This document shows, one piece after another, positions 25,101 through 35,344 of a stretch of DNA of 64,000 nt. Positions within the stretch are counted from its first letter, which is position 1, and the number at the start of each line of letters is the position of its first letter. Source of the stretch: Carya illinoinensis (Eukaryota > Streptophyta > Magnoliopsida > Fagales > Juglandaceae); assembly GCF_018687715.1 (NCBI RefSeq), contig NC_056755.1, positions 19,412,001-19,476,000 on the forward strand. Reading direction: 5' to 3'. The notes under the pieces were generated by a model. The model was not told the DNA's origin, did not search any database, and saw only the letters and a list, made by a program, of their open reading frames with translations. The translations under genes and the position numbers were made by a program.

Positions 25101-25901
25101 ATGGAGATTGTGCATTTCAGCCTGTTCAGAATATTTGGAAACATCACTGCTTTATTTCTCTTCTTGGCCCCAATAATCACATTCAAGAGGATCATACGTA
25201 ATAAAGGCACAGAAAAATTCTCAGGCGTTCCATACGCGATGACATTGCTCAATTGCCTCCTTCCATACGCGATGAAATTTTACGGCCTTCCCTTTGTGCC
25301 TCCAAACGATCTTTTAGTATCAATCAATGGCACCGGGGCGGCAACAGAATTCATATACGTGGTCATCTTTCTCATATATGCGCCCAAAAGGGAGAGGGGT
25401 ATAATTTTGGTGATCTTTTCGCTCGTGTTCTCAGTTTTCTCAATCGCGGCCTTGGTTTCCCTTTTGGTGGACTTGGACAGCAAGACCAAGAAGGTGTTTT
25501 GTCGGTTTTCTGCGAGCATATTATCCATCATCATGTATGCCTCGCCTCTATCAATTATAAAGACTGTGACTGAAACTAAGAGTGTTGAATTCATGCCATT
25601 TTTCCTGTCACTGTTCGTGTTCTTGTGCGGCACTTCTTGGTTTGTGTTTGGGTTGCTCAGACGTGACCCTTTTGTTGCTGTGCCAAATGGCTTCGGCTAT
25701 GGTTTAGGGGTGGCGCAGCTGATCTTGTACTTTATCTACAGAGAGAACAGGGGTACTTCCACCGCAAAACCCACTGATATGGAATCTGTGAAGACACAGC
25801 TGCCCAAGGAAAACAAAGATCAGAGCCAATCCAATGTAAGTGAAGCTCAAGTAGACCATCTAGCTAGAGCACTTCGTCATCTAGACACATGGCGTAGATA
25901 G
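25101..25901 (+). CDS. SWEET sugar transporter, intronless retrocopy, SWEET1-like
   Basis: 266 codons, ATG to TAG. SWEETs are uniporters that move mono- or disaccharides across plasma or vacuolar membranes through seven helices (two three-helix MtN3 repeats and a linker helix). MtN3 repeat 1 spans residues ~8-97, repeat 2 ~130-215, and a hydrophilic tail follows. The four conserved prolines (24, 44, 149, 166), the pocket residues Asn76, Trp180 and Asn196, and Tyr61-Gly62 are present. KSVEFMPFFLSLFVFLCGTS and YASPLSI place it with the SWEET1 clade. Plant SWEET genes usually have five introns; this one has none, so I infer a processed copy. Two oddities suggest altered or lost transport: residues 55-60 (PYAMKF) replace the usual SAW before the Tyr-Gly, and Arg135 stands where AtSWEET1 has Gly131. 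The reading frame is intact. No poly(A) tail or TSD is visible, so the copy is old or its ends have decayed. Confidence 0.88.
   Translation: MEIVHFSLFRIFGNITALFLFLAPIITFKRIIRNKGTEKFSGVPYAMTLLNCLLPYAMKFYGLPFVPPNDLLVSINGTGAATEFIYVVIFLIYAPKRERGIILVIFSLVFSVFSIAALVSLLVDLDSKTKKVFCRFSASILSIIMYASPLSIIKTVTETKSVEFMPFFLSLFVFLCGTSWFVFGLLRRDPFVAVPNGFGYGLGVAQLILYFIYRENRGTSTAKPTDMESVKTQLPKENKDQSQSNVSEAQVDHLARALRHLDTWRR
25228..25275 (+). repeat. 15 bp direct repeat inside the SWEET coding region
   Basis: TTCCATACGCGATGA occurs at 25228-25242 and again at 25261-25275, 33 bases apart, so in frame. The first copy encodes the conserved PYAMT of TM2; the second replaces the SAW that normally precedes Tyr-Gly-Leu-Pro-Phe. 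The perfect identity points to a local templated duplication. Confidence 0.9.
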
Positions 25902-26150
25902 TTCAAAGCCTTGGAGCAATGGGTCCTCCAATAAGTAGTACGTTTACACACCCACTTATATGTAGAAATAGTCTTTATAATATACGTTACATTCTTAAAT
26001 GCTCTAAGCACCAGTTGATTTCGAAAAAAAGGAAGAAGTATTGAACGGTGATATTCTATAAAACGTATGTTCTGGCATTTAAAAATACTCGTAAGCAACA
26101 TACAGTTCAGTGTTTAAAATAATTTATTACTCTATCGAGATAAACTGAGG
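25902..26150. other. 3' flank of the SWEET gene
   Basis: AT-rich, no ORF on +. There is no A-tail of a processed copy. AATAATTTATTAC near 26118 could hold a weak polyadenylation element. Nothing else is recognised. Confidence 0.3.
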
Positions 26151-26339
26151 TGCCCCCAGCCTCTGATCGTGGATTGTCGAGGAACTGCTGTGCTTGGGAT
26201 TCAAGCCGACCAGCTACACCCATTACGTTCCAACATCAGTTCATCACCCACATCAAAATATAAAACCTCAAAAATTGTGTCCCCTAAATAAAATAAGCAT
26301 CTTCAAATTACAAAGATAGTAAACTATACGGGATAGGCC

Positions 26340-27270
26340 CCCATGACTACTCCTCGGGCTAGGCTGGTTCTTCTTCGAGGTAACCCCATCTGAGCTACAT
26401 CTGAAGCAAAATCTATAGCTCTAAGAGGCAAAACAGTAGTGGACCTACCACAGTGAGATTTCAACGAAACCTATTTATAACCCATAACACCAGCCACTAT
26501 CAATGCAAGATAATGGCAATGAATACGAATGCACGAGTAGTTTCGTGTAAATAAAGGCGAGAAATCACCCTTTAAGCAAAACACATATATCATAAGCCAT
26601 ATTGTCAACATGGAGGGAATCACTCCACCCATATGAGATGAGGAATCAATCCACCTTATCAACATGCTTGACGCATCCACCAAAACAAATAGGAAATTAA
26701 TCCACCCATTCTACGTGGAGAATTTCTAACCGGCCAACATGTCAAGTACTTCCACCAAACGATACTGAAATAGCTCCACTTTTATCAATACAGGGACTCT
26801 CTCCACCAGCATTATCATGTGGAATAGTGCAAAAACGTGCCACCCTGATCAGCATGGGGAAACCCTCTATCCAAGTGAAACACATGGTAGTGTGCTGCTA
26901 GGAATGGTATGGAAAATCCTAAACCCGATCCCATGAGTACATAGCACTTTGAAATCACATCTCTTCGAAATCACATCCTCAAAATAACCAATAATCATAG
27001 TGAGAAACATATGCATTTCATGAGAGAGAGAGACAGAGAGAGAGATAAGAAGTAGAAAATGAAATCTTAAACATATCTATAGACATTTACCCGAACTTTA
27101 ATAGTGTGGTCATGGAAGTAAACCTACCTGGATGGGAACTATGTGCTAAGTGTTGCACTAGAATGGTCAATTTCCTTCTTGATGAAAACTCTAAGCTCTT
27201 AGCCTTCTTGAAGTTCTTGAAGAAAAGAAAGTGTGTTGAAGTACTTCATAATCTCAAAAGTGAGATGTTC
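26340..27270 (-). repeat. Element E 3' LTR (left copy)
   Basis: It matches 31260-32215 with numerous small differences. The middle is a degenerate minisatellite of ~30 bases built from GGAATCACTCCACC and ATCAACATGTGGA-like segments (26610-26860). A GA microsatellite lies at about 27022-27045. Confidence 0.65.
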
Positions 27271-28849
27271 ACTATCATCCAATATCTTTTATTCAGCAGG
27301 ACTACTAGTCACAGTCCTAACAGTTCTTGTTCTCTGATTAACTGAAGGGGCGATCTTGAATCTCGGTCATCCATGTGTCCTTTGAACTAAAGAATGGTAG
27401 AGATCAAGTGAACTAATGGGACAAGGTGCTTATGTCTCTATAGCTTGCCTTGAGACCAAGCTGGCAGTCCTTCTCTTTATGAGAGTCACCCACAAGGAGT
27501 TAGGCCTACTTTTGAGTTCAAGTGTAAGGCCTATAGGTCCATATCCCTACTTCCCTAGGCATGCTCTTATTGTGTCATCATTGATTGAGTATGGGCATTG
27601 GTATGTCAACTACTACCATATGAGCTTTTCTTATCTAGGAGTGCTCCCAATCTTCTCACTGGGATTACCTTTGCCCATTGCTCACCCTTTGAATGGTCAA
27701 GACAACCTTCACTCGCCTGGTGTAGAGTAAAGCTCCTTAACTGCTCTTGTTCACTTTGTGCTGATCATACTAGCCAAGCTCTCCACAATGTGTTGCATGC
27801 CCTACTGTATCCTTGGCTACACGTTGCCTCCTTCTCAGTAGCATTTTGCCTACTTAAGGGGATTCCTTCCCTCGATTTGGTAGGGTCCTCACATCTTCCC
27901 CTCCTTTTTGTCCTTAAAATTTGGTGAGGACTATCCCTTGCATGAGGACTTTTGTGCTTTTGTCCTTAACATGACACAAATCCTCTCTCATTGGTTCAAG
28001 AGCTTCTTCCCCTTGAGTTAGTTATTGGCTTGTTCGACATTGTTGACTTCTACTTTGTCATACACAATCTTCACTACTAGATTTTGTGACTTCTATTCCC
28101 AATGAAATCCCATCTTCTCCCTACTCCTGGAACTCATGTTCTTGGGCCAGACGTCTTACTTTGCATGGTCTCGCTGGTCGAGTGAATACAACACAATTGC
28201 AAAAGACTTCATTGGGATGTCTCACAATCAGAGCCCTAGCTCTCTAATGATTCTCCTCAGCTAGTTGTTGTTCCTCTAATTGCCTTGCAACTTGATTTCT
28301 TTCCTCCATAAATCATCTGATCACTTGTTGTGGTATGGTTGCCTTCTGTGCAGTCTTCTTCTCTCCCACCATAGTGATGCTTCTTAAAATTTCTAAGATT
28401 ATTGTGACTATCGTGAATGGGTTCGGAGGTTATTCATAGTCACTTTCATACCATTCCAATGGAATAAATGCCCTTATTAGCTGTGTGACAACTCAATTAA
28501 TGTGGCTTAAAAGAATAGGGAAACTGCTCGCTTGTGACCCTTTCACTTTCCCATGTCCTCATTTCCTAGGCTTCTATTTAGTTTTTTTTTTTTTTTTTCT
28601 AAAGGTACTACTTTGGACTATAGCTTCTTTTCCTTACAATCCAAGATTCGAACTGGCATTTCCTCATAAGTAAGATTCAAGCTTCTTAACACCCGAAAAG
28701 CTTTCTCAAAGAGAAGAGATAAAACACGTCATGTACCTCTTGGTATTTAGCCAGTAGTGCAACTGTGTATGCCACTGGGCCTACCCTTTCCATTACTTGT
28801 TAAGGGCGGACATATCATGGGGTCAATTTTCCTTTTTTTCCCAAATATT

Positions 28850-29380
28850 TTTACGCCATTCATGGTTGGCACCTTAATATACACCCATCCGTCTCCTTTG
28901 AAGGTTTAGTCCCTTTTCCTTGTGTCTACATAACATTTATGCAAACTTTGTGCCGTTGCCATCCTCCCTTGTATAACCTAACTTGGTCCTTCATTTCTTT
29001 TTGGATCCATTTTTGCCCAATAAGCTTACCATCTCCAACTTCATCCAAACATAAAGGCAACCTACACTTCCTTCCCTATAGAACTTTATAAGGCACCATC
29101 TGGATAGTTGCCAGCTAGATGTTGTTGTAACCAGACTCAATAAGTGGAATATTAATTTTCCAAGTGCCCTTAAAATCCAAAGTACACGCCCTTAACATAT
29201 CCTCTAGTGTCTGGATGGTCCGTTCCAACTAACCATCTGTTTGTGGGTTATATGCATTGCTAAACCTTAATTTGGTGCACATCGCTGCTTGTAAGTTTTT
29301 CCAGAAATGGGAAGTAACCTTGGATCTCCATCCAACACTATAGTCTTAGGCTGTGTAGCCTAACTATTTCCTTGATGTTG
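28850..29380 (-). pseudogene. Element E integrase C-terminal half, fused to an RT piece
   Basis: The minus strand reads, across frameshifts, [38 protein letters not shown] and MVPYKVLYGRKCRLPLCLDE, then GWQRHKVCIN. This is the plant gypsy integrase end (AxxPQTDGQSERxIQxLEDMLR ... YGRKCRSPxCWDE). Directly upstream in sense is the RT start [16 protein letters not shown] (about 29390-29440). The RT palm, RNase H, and the integrase zinc finger and DDE core that should lie between are absent, so a deletion joined RT to the integrase C-terminus. Confidence 0.7.
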
Positions 29381-29439
29381 AATCATTCTTTTTCAAAAAT
29401 AGCACCTTTGTTCCCCAAGGCGACAAGTTGGGACTAATG

Positions 29440-31080
29440 AATCCCTTACTCAATAATTCCTATAATTGAGCCTTTAAACCCTTTAACTTCCGATTGGGCC
29501 ATCTTATGAGGTGCCTTGTGCACTGGAGTTGTCCTTAACTCCAACTCGATTGAGAATTTGATTTTTTGAGAATAGGTAGTTCTGGAAGATTACTTGCAAA
29601 CACTTTTAGGAATTCCTTAAGGATGGGTATCCCTAACTTTTCCTTACATTCTCCTAGTTTAAGCACCACCTACACCATGTGGGCTTTTGCTCCTCTCACC
29701 AAATCCTTCTTGGATTGAAATACCAAGATTATTGTAGACATCACCCTTAGCTTCCTACCCTCGAATACCACCTCTTCTCCCCTAGATAGTTGAAAGCTCA
29801 TAACCCAACTTCGGCAATTAGTCAATAGTTGTGTAGTACTAGAACAACGAATCAATTCCCTAGATGATGTCAAATTCAAATAGGTTAAACACTATCAATT
29901 ATGCTCCCAACACCTTCCTTTCTATCTCTAACAAGCAACTTGACACTATCCTATTACACGCTACTATCTCTCCAGTTGGTAAAGCTACTACTACGCACTG
30001 TTGCATCGACTGCATCCATAGACTACACATCCTAGCAAACGTGGTAGACACAAACAACTAGGACACACTCAAGTAAAATAAGGTACATGCATAGTATTTG
30101 TAAAACATAACACATTCTGCTACAACCAAACCTCACAAATTTTATAATTAGAATCTACTAGTTAATGTATGCCTAATCTTAATAGAGAAGGTTTGTACCT
30201 GTAATGACGCTAGCCTCTTAGGTTCCTAGGTGTCCTTGTCAACCTCCCATGGTGTCAACGCTTGTCTACAGTGCCTGTCTTTGGCCCCTCTTCTCCCTTA
30301 TGTAGGGTCGATCCTTCCTCCCTAGACAATTTTCAAGCACTCCTTGGCATAATATCGACCTGGCCATATTGATAGCTTGAAAGCGTAAGGTGGCAACATT
30401 CCACCCTCATGGGATACGTTGTAGTGGCCACACACTGTCCTCCCATGCGCATTTTGTGGATAGCTTGTGGGTGCACCCCAATCCTAGCCACAATTTTGGG
30501 GTGATCCAAAACTGCTTCCTTCCCCCAACATATGCCTTCCATCTATGGCCCATTGTTACGACTGCTAGACTATGATGCTCAATTGTCATGCCTCACTGGA
30601 TCAAATTGACAAATTCATTTGACTTCTACTAATTTACTATGGTAGGGAAGTAGTCCACTCATCAAAGTCCTTAAACCTTTCCCAAGTAATGGCTTCCATG
30701 GATTCCATTTCCGTGATACCACTCCCTGAACTCGGTAGCGAGCATATAGTACCTTTTGGCCACCCATGTATATTCATGTCTCAAAAGTTCTCTCGATGTC
30801 TTTGATCCACTTTCCTGCCTTCATCAGTATTTCATTTCTGAAGAAACCTGGATATTGATAGGTTAGAAATTGTTCATATGTGCATCTTCTATGTTTGGAT
30901 CACAGATGATTAACCTGTTGTATTTGCAATTGTTTTTGGAAAAATCTCTGTTGCCACCCTAACATGTCAATCATGTTTTCAATCACTCTGGCCATGATGT
31001 GGTTTCCATTTTTACAAGGTTGCTATTCTTCATGATATCCCACGGTTCGTATGTTATGGAGAACTCTAGTTTGCACCATA
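29440..31080 (-). pseudogene. Element E gag and protease remnants
   Basis: In the 30800s the minus strand shows AGKWIKDIERT-like and KVLYARYRVQGV segments, the KAxKWIxxIEKIF...KVxxAxxxLQGxA part of Retrotrans_gag. Near 29850-29950 there is LIVFNLFEFDIIWGIDSL, the LIVLDMxxFDVILGMDWL flap region of the gypsy protease. Many stops; no product expected. Confidence 0.6.
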
Positions 31081-31259
31081 TCATTATCCTACCAAATAAA
31101 ACCAAAGTCTATCACTTTCACACCTAATTTAAACAAGTAAACAACCAAGATCTAGTTTACTTATTAATAGATAAAGCCTATGATACATAGTGATTCAACC
31201 CTATTATGCTAAAGATCACTACCAAACTCTAATATTGTACCTACATGACATTATGGATT

Positions 31260-32215
31260 TACCGCCTGACTACTCCTCAAGCCAGGCTGGTCCTTCTTCT
31301 TCAAGGCAACCCCCCTAAGCTACATCTACAACAAAGTCTACGGCTCTGAGAGGAGAAAATGTAATTGGACTACCACGGTAGATTTCAATGAAATCCCAAT
31401 AAATTAAAACCCATAACAACACTATTGATGCAAGATAATGTCAATGAATATGAATGCATAAGTTTCATGTAAATAAAGGTGAGAATTATCCTCTAAGCAA
31501 AATGCATGTAATCATAAGTAGAGTAAGGAATCACTCTCTAAGCAAAACACAGATATCATAAGTCATATCTTCAAAAAGGGGGAATCACTCCACCTATCCG
31601 AAACAAGGAATCACTCCACCCGATCAACATGTGGAATGCATCCACACAGGAAAAAAAAAAAAAGGATGTCACTCCATTGATTCAACACGGAGAATTTCTA
31701 CCCGGTCAACATGTGAATTACTTCTACCAAAAAATACGAAAATCGATCCACCTGACCATTATAGGAACTCTCTCCATTAGCATTATCATGTGGAATAGTA
31801 CAAAAATGTCCTACCCCAGCACAAGGAATCCCTCTATCCAAGTGAAACACCTGGAAATGTGCCGCTAAGAATGGTACGAAGAATCCTCAACTTGATCCAA
31901 TGATGATCCAATGAGTACAAAGCACTTTGAATTCACATATATTGAATTCATATAACTTCAATAGATATATGCACTTTTATGAGAAATAGTGAGAGATAAA
32001 AAGTAGAATATCAAATCTTGAACATACCCATAAACATTTGCTTCACATTACTAACTTAGTTGTAGAAGTGATCCTACTTGGACTACAACTAAATGCTAAG
32101 GGTTATGCTTGAATCATTGGTCTCCTTGTTGATGAAAACTCTGAGCTCTTGGACTCTTTGAAGACCTTCGAGAAAAGAAAGTGTGCTGGAGTACTTAATC
32201 TCAAAAGTGGGATGT
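31260..32215 (-). repeat. Element E 5' LTR (right copy)
   Basis: Partner of 26340-27270, with the same minisatellite core and the same end landmarks. The two copies differ at many positions and by small indels, which implies an old insertion. Confidence 0.65.
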
Positions 32216-32445
32216 TGATTGTACAACAAAACTGTGAGGGTCACACCAGTACTAGGGGCAGAATACCAATATGGTTGAGTGGAAAGAAAGATAAGGAACA
32301 CTCTATTTGTTGGTGAAGGAAATTGTTGCGGGTGCTACAAAGTGCAGCTAGTCCAACATATGGGTGAGCAAGCACCTCTTAGGCATCCTAGCAAATATGT
32401 TCCAGATCAAGGTGAAGATGAGTGTTTTGCTCCATGGGGATAACA

Positions 32446-32542
32446 GGTGCTAAATTGGTTTTTGAAAATTTAAAACCGGTCCATACCGATTCGGTCCCAA
32501 ATTTTATTTAAAATCAAATCAAACTAAATCGGTTACAACCCT
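32446..32542. mobile_element. Short MITE, AGGTGCTAAA...TTACAACCCT type
   Basis: 97 bases rich in ACCGGTCC / GATTCGGTCC segments. The right half (GGTCCCAAATTTTATTTAAA) matches the right end of the larger MITE at 62728-63279. No clear target-site duplication. Confidence 0.5.
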
Positions 32543-32544
32543 AG

Positions 32545-32749
32545 AGCACATTGGTGGCAGTACTTGTCCCACACATGCTGAGAAAAACAAAATCTCAGCT
32601 GGTGAATGTGGTCGCTACTAAGGGGCACATGTGGTGGATGACAGTGAATAAGCACAAATTGGAGGACCAAAACTCCTGCAAAACCATTAGCCTTCACAAA
32701 TATCAATCCAAAATATATCTTCTAGTTTTTTCAAAAAAAAAAAAAAATG
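32545..32749. repeat. A-tailed ~200 bp repeat, copy 1
   Basis: AGCACATTGGTGG through to a run of 15 A. A second copy at 45618-45814 is about 85% similar by eye, in the same orientation and also ends in an A-run. No tRNA-type A/B boxes, so not an obvious SINE; it could be a retroposed transcript fragment. Confidence 0.6.
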
Positions 32750-32829
32750 ACAGAAATTTCTACTTACCAAGCATAATCGAAATAAATAAATTATAAATTA
32801 TAAAAAAAAAGTGGCCCATTTTGCAAAAG

Positions 32830-32957
32830 CCTAGACCGATTGGACTAACCGAACCAATAGATAATGGTCTGGTCCAGTCTCAAAATGGAAAATGGGTAGA
32901 CAAAAGTTTTAGTCTGGTCCAAAAATAGCCCTTTGGATCAGAGCAATTACACCCCTA
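32830..32957. mobile_element. MITE fragment, ...TTACACCCCT type
   Basis: Contains repeated GGTCTGGTCCAG and AGTCTGGTCCAAAAAT segments and ends CAATTACACCCCT, the terminal motif of the same MITE family as 32446-32542 and 62728-63279. The left end is degraded. Confidence 0.4.
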
Positions 32958-33419
32958 ATCAAACTTTCCTATTTATTAGAGTATACCATTGCATTTTGAT
33001 TGTGTTTTTAGACTTTGAATAGTGAATTGTTAAGGTTTGTCAGTGTTTTCTTAACTCAATATATGTTTTTGGGTATTCTATTGGTGTTTGCATATATATT
33101 TTTTAAATAATACATATAATTACCCCAAAAGACTATTAAAACAACATACAAGATTTGAAAGTGTTCTGAAATAATATCTAAACTAGCTTTGTGTCAATGT
33201 CCATTTTTATACACGAAAGCTAACACTCTTTGGATAACTATTAAGTTGGAGGGTGAACCAAAGGAAAAAATAAATAAATAAATAATCTATAAGTGTAGAA
33301 AATCGTAGGAGCAATATTTAACATGGTTAAGCACTAAGGCATACATCTATAGACAGTCCAAGGTAAATTTACTATAGAATGAGGAGAGCATAATATGGAG
33401 TAAATCAAGCTCTAGCTAC
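32958..33419. other. Unassigned AT-rich sequence
   Basis: No ORF, RNA or repeat recognised, apart from a short AAAT microsatellite at 33269-33283. It ends at the CACTA insertion site. Confidence 0.4.
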
Positions 33420-33544
33420 TACCACTACAACAAATATAGTTTTTAGTGACGGATTGAAGATAGTGACAGTCTCCAAACCATCACAAAAAGTCTTTTTCTA
33501 TGACGGTTTGTGGGAACTGTCACTAAATGTTGGGAAAGAAATTT

Positions 33545-33735
33545 TTAACGTTCGAACGTTTTAATTAATTTGTTCACACGTCACCTTAACATTCGAACGT
33601 TATGTATATTTACGTGCGAATGTAAAAAATTTTAGTGCCAACGTTCGAACGTTATACGCAATTTACGTGCGAACGTAACAATTACTAGCACCAACGTTCA
33701 AACGTATAGTTGTAAAGTTCGAACATTATATGTTA
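33545..33735. repeat. CACTA left subterminal motif array
   Basis: At least seven copies or near-copies of the palindrome AACGTTCGAACGTT or half-sites (ACGTGCGAACGTA, AACATTCGAACGTT). In En/Spm such subterminal motifs are bound by the element's TNPA protein; the binding role here is inferred. The array resumes at 35345. Confidence 0.8.
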
Positions 33736-34079
33736 ATTTGAAAAAATTCATCATAATATATATTTGTTTAATATCAAGGTTGCATAATATTAAAGAAAAT
33801 TGAGAGTATAAATTAAGCTACAATACATACATTAAATAATATTGTCCATTACATATGTCGAAAATGGAAAACAAAATATGATTAATTTCCACAAATGACA
33901 TTTAGAACTGCTAGTTTACAAAAGATCAAAACTCCTCAGTCAATGTCTCAACCTTATTATTTAGCACATCTACATGATATGCAAGACGTGCGACAGCTTG
34001 ATCTATATGCACAATCTGTCTATCGATCTATCAGTCTATATACACCTTCAGATCTGTCATCACTATATCAACCCAAGTA

Positions 34080-35046
34080 GGTCGCACATCCCCTACAGAT
34101 GCAGTCGTCGGCTGCTGAATAGTGCTCACAGACGAGGAGCAACACCGACCCCAGCCTTAGTCGGAGAAACAAGATCTGATATAGGAGCAGCATGACACCG
34201 AGCTGAGCCTCTCCCCTGTGCAATGCTCCAACGTTGTGTGGTCATGTCAATGGGGCTCATCTGGTTTAGTATCATCTCCTCAACTTGGAGTGCCACTCCC
34301 CGGTCTAGTAATAAGATGCTGATGATGACTTTGTACGGGAGATTATCCATTGTAACAATGCTAGACTCATAACGGATCCGCTCAAATATAACAAGTGGCA
34401 AGTCAATGGGATCTCCACATGCCAAGCGAATAAGGAAATGTGCGTGAGCCCAACTGAATGTGGTCTTATGTGCAACAGGTCTACATTTGTTGCAACAAAA
34501 ATTTGCAACATGCGAAAGAAAGGCAGTAACTGATTCTGGCTAAAGGAGTTCGACCTATCCAGCTTCGCGCAGTCTGTGCCAGTGAGGATGTAGAAATCCT
34601 GATCCCACTCGTCATCACCAACCTCAGGAGCAATATCCTTGCCCTCGGGGCTGATTTCCCTGTTCACTGGGCATAGTGTGAACAAGGCCTGTAGATGAAG
34701 CAAAAGTGGTTGGATCTGCCTCAAAGGTGCCAGGAACAAATGCAACTGCTGTGTCACCAGCTTGAGCAGCTGTTGCCTCAGGCAGTATCCGCGGAATATG
34801 GAGTAACTCAGAGATAACATCCACCGACAACTCAAACTGCACACCGCATATAGCGAGGGTATGGGATGATGCATCGTTATGTATGACCACCATCCCAATG
34901 TAAAACTCCCGAACCATTAAGGGGTAAATCTTTCCCCTCAATGTACAAATTGGGCCCCAGCCTTTCGTGACAAAGACATTTCTGAGTGTCTTCCACTCCC
35001 AGCTGAGCTCATCGAACTGATTAATAAGAATTTCTCGTTCACCCAT
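34080..35046 (-). pseudogene. Antisense plant-transposon protein (Transposase_32-like), broken
   Basis: Minus-strand reading open from 35046 to 34624 (140 codons), then continuing in two other frames to about 34080. It reads WEWKTLRNVFVTKGWGP, GKIYPLMVREFYIGMVV, GVQFELSVDVISELLHIPRI, a Pro/Ala/Thr-rich linker, then LACGDPIDLPLVIFERIRYE and MDNLPYKVIISILLLDRGV. This order (a REFYxN core, GVxFxxSxxxINxLLxLP, then a second helical part with a PxLITxLLxxxGV-like end) fits the 'putative plant transposon protein' family common near or inside plant transposons; its biochemical role is unknown. Two frameshifts split it. It is antisense to the CACTA transposase and interrupts the subterminal motif array. 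Confidence 0.6.
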
Positions 35047-35344
35047 AATAGTTTGTGTCCCCAGTCAAGCAATGTCCGGATTGCCTCCATCCCTCCCTCG
35101 TTTCCTGGTTGTCATAAAGTGAGCCATATCCTGAGAAAAAAAAATACAAGTTTAAATATATAAAAAAAAAAATCCCTAAATTTACATATATCTACATATT
35201 ACGGCATATATCATGGATTATACACAATTAAAATATCATCATTATAAATTTACATAATTTTGACAGTAAATATATTAAAAAATTCCACTATTTAAATACC
35301 CAAAATAATAATAATAAGAGGAGAAAATAGAAATTAAATTAAAT

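Larger units (their letters stand above)
26150..32250 (-). mobile_element. Element E: degenerate Ty3/gypsy retrotransposon
   Basis: Two direct repeats (about 26340-27270 and 31260-32215) flank about 4 kb. Shared landmarks include GACTACTCCTC, CTATCCAAGTGAAACAC and GATGAAAACTCT. The interior reads on the minus strand as gag, protease, a piece of RT and integrase, so the right repeat is the 5' LTR. Exact LTR ends and a target-site duplication could not be fixed; the outermost ~190 bases on the left are poorly matched. Coding parts are full of stops. Confidence 0.7.

Noticed and set aside
25253..25633. ORFs of 106 (+) and 117 (-) codons
   Set aside because: Out-of-frame and antisense shadows of the SWEET coding region.
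26340..32215. Possible CRISPR-like or tRNA-like regular spacing in the E repeats
   Set aside because: The spacing is irregular and the units are degenerate LTR minisatellite; the sequence is a plant retroelement, so a CRISPR array is not plausible.
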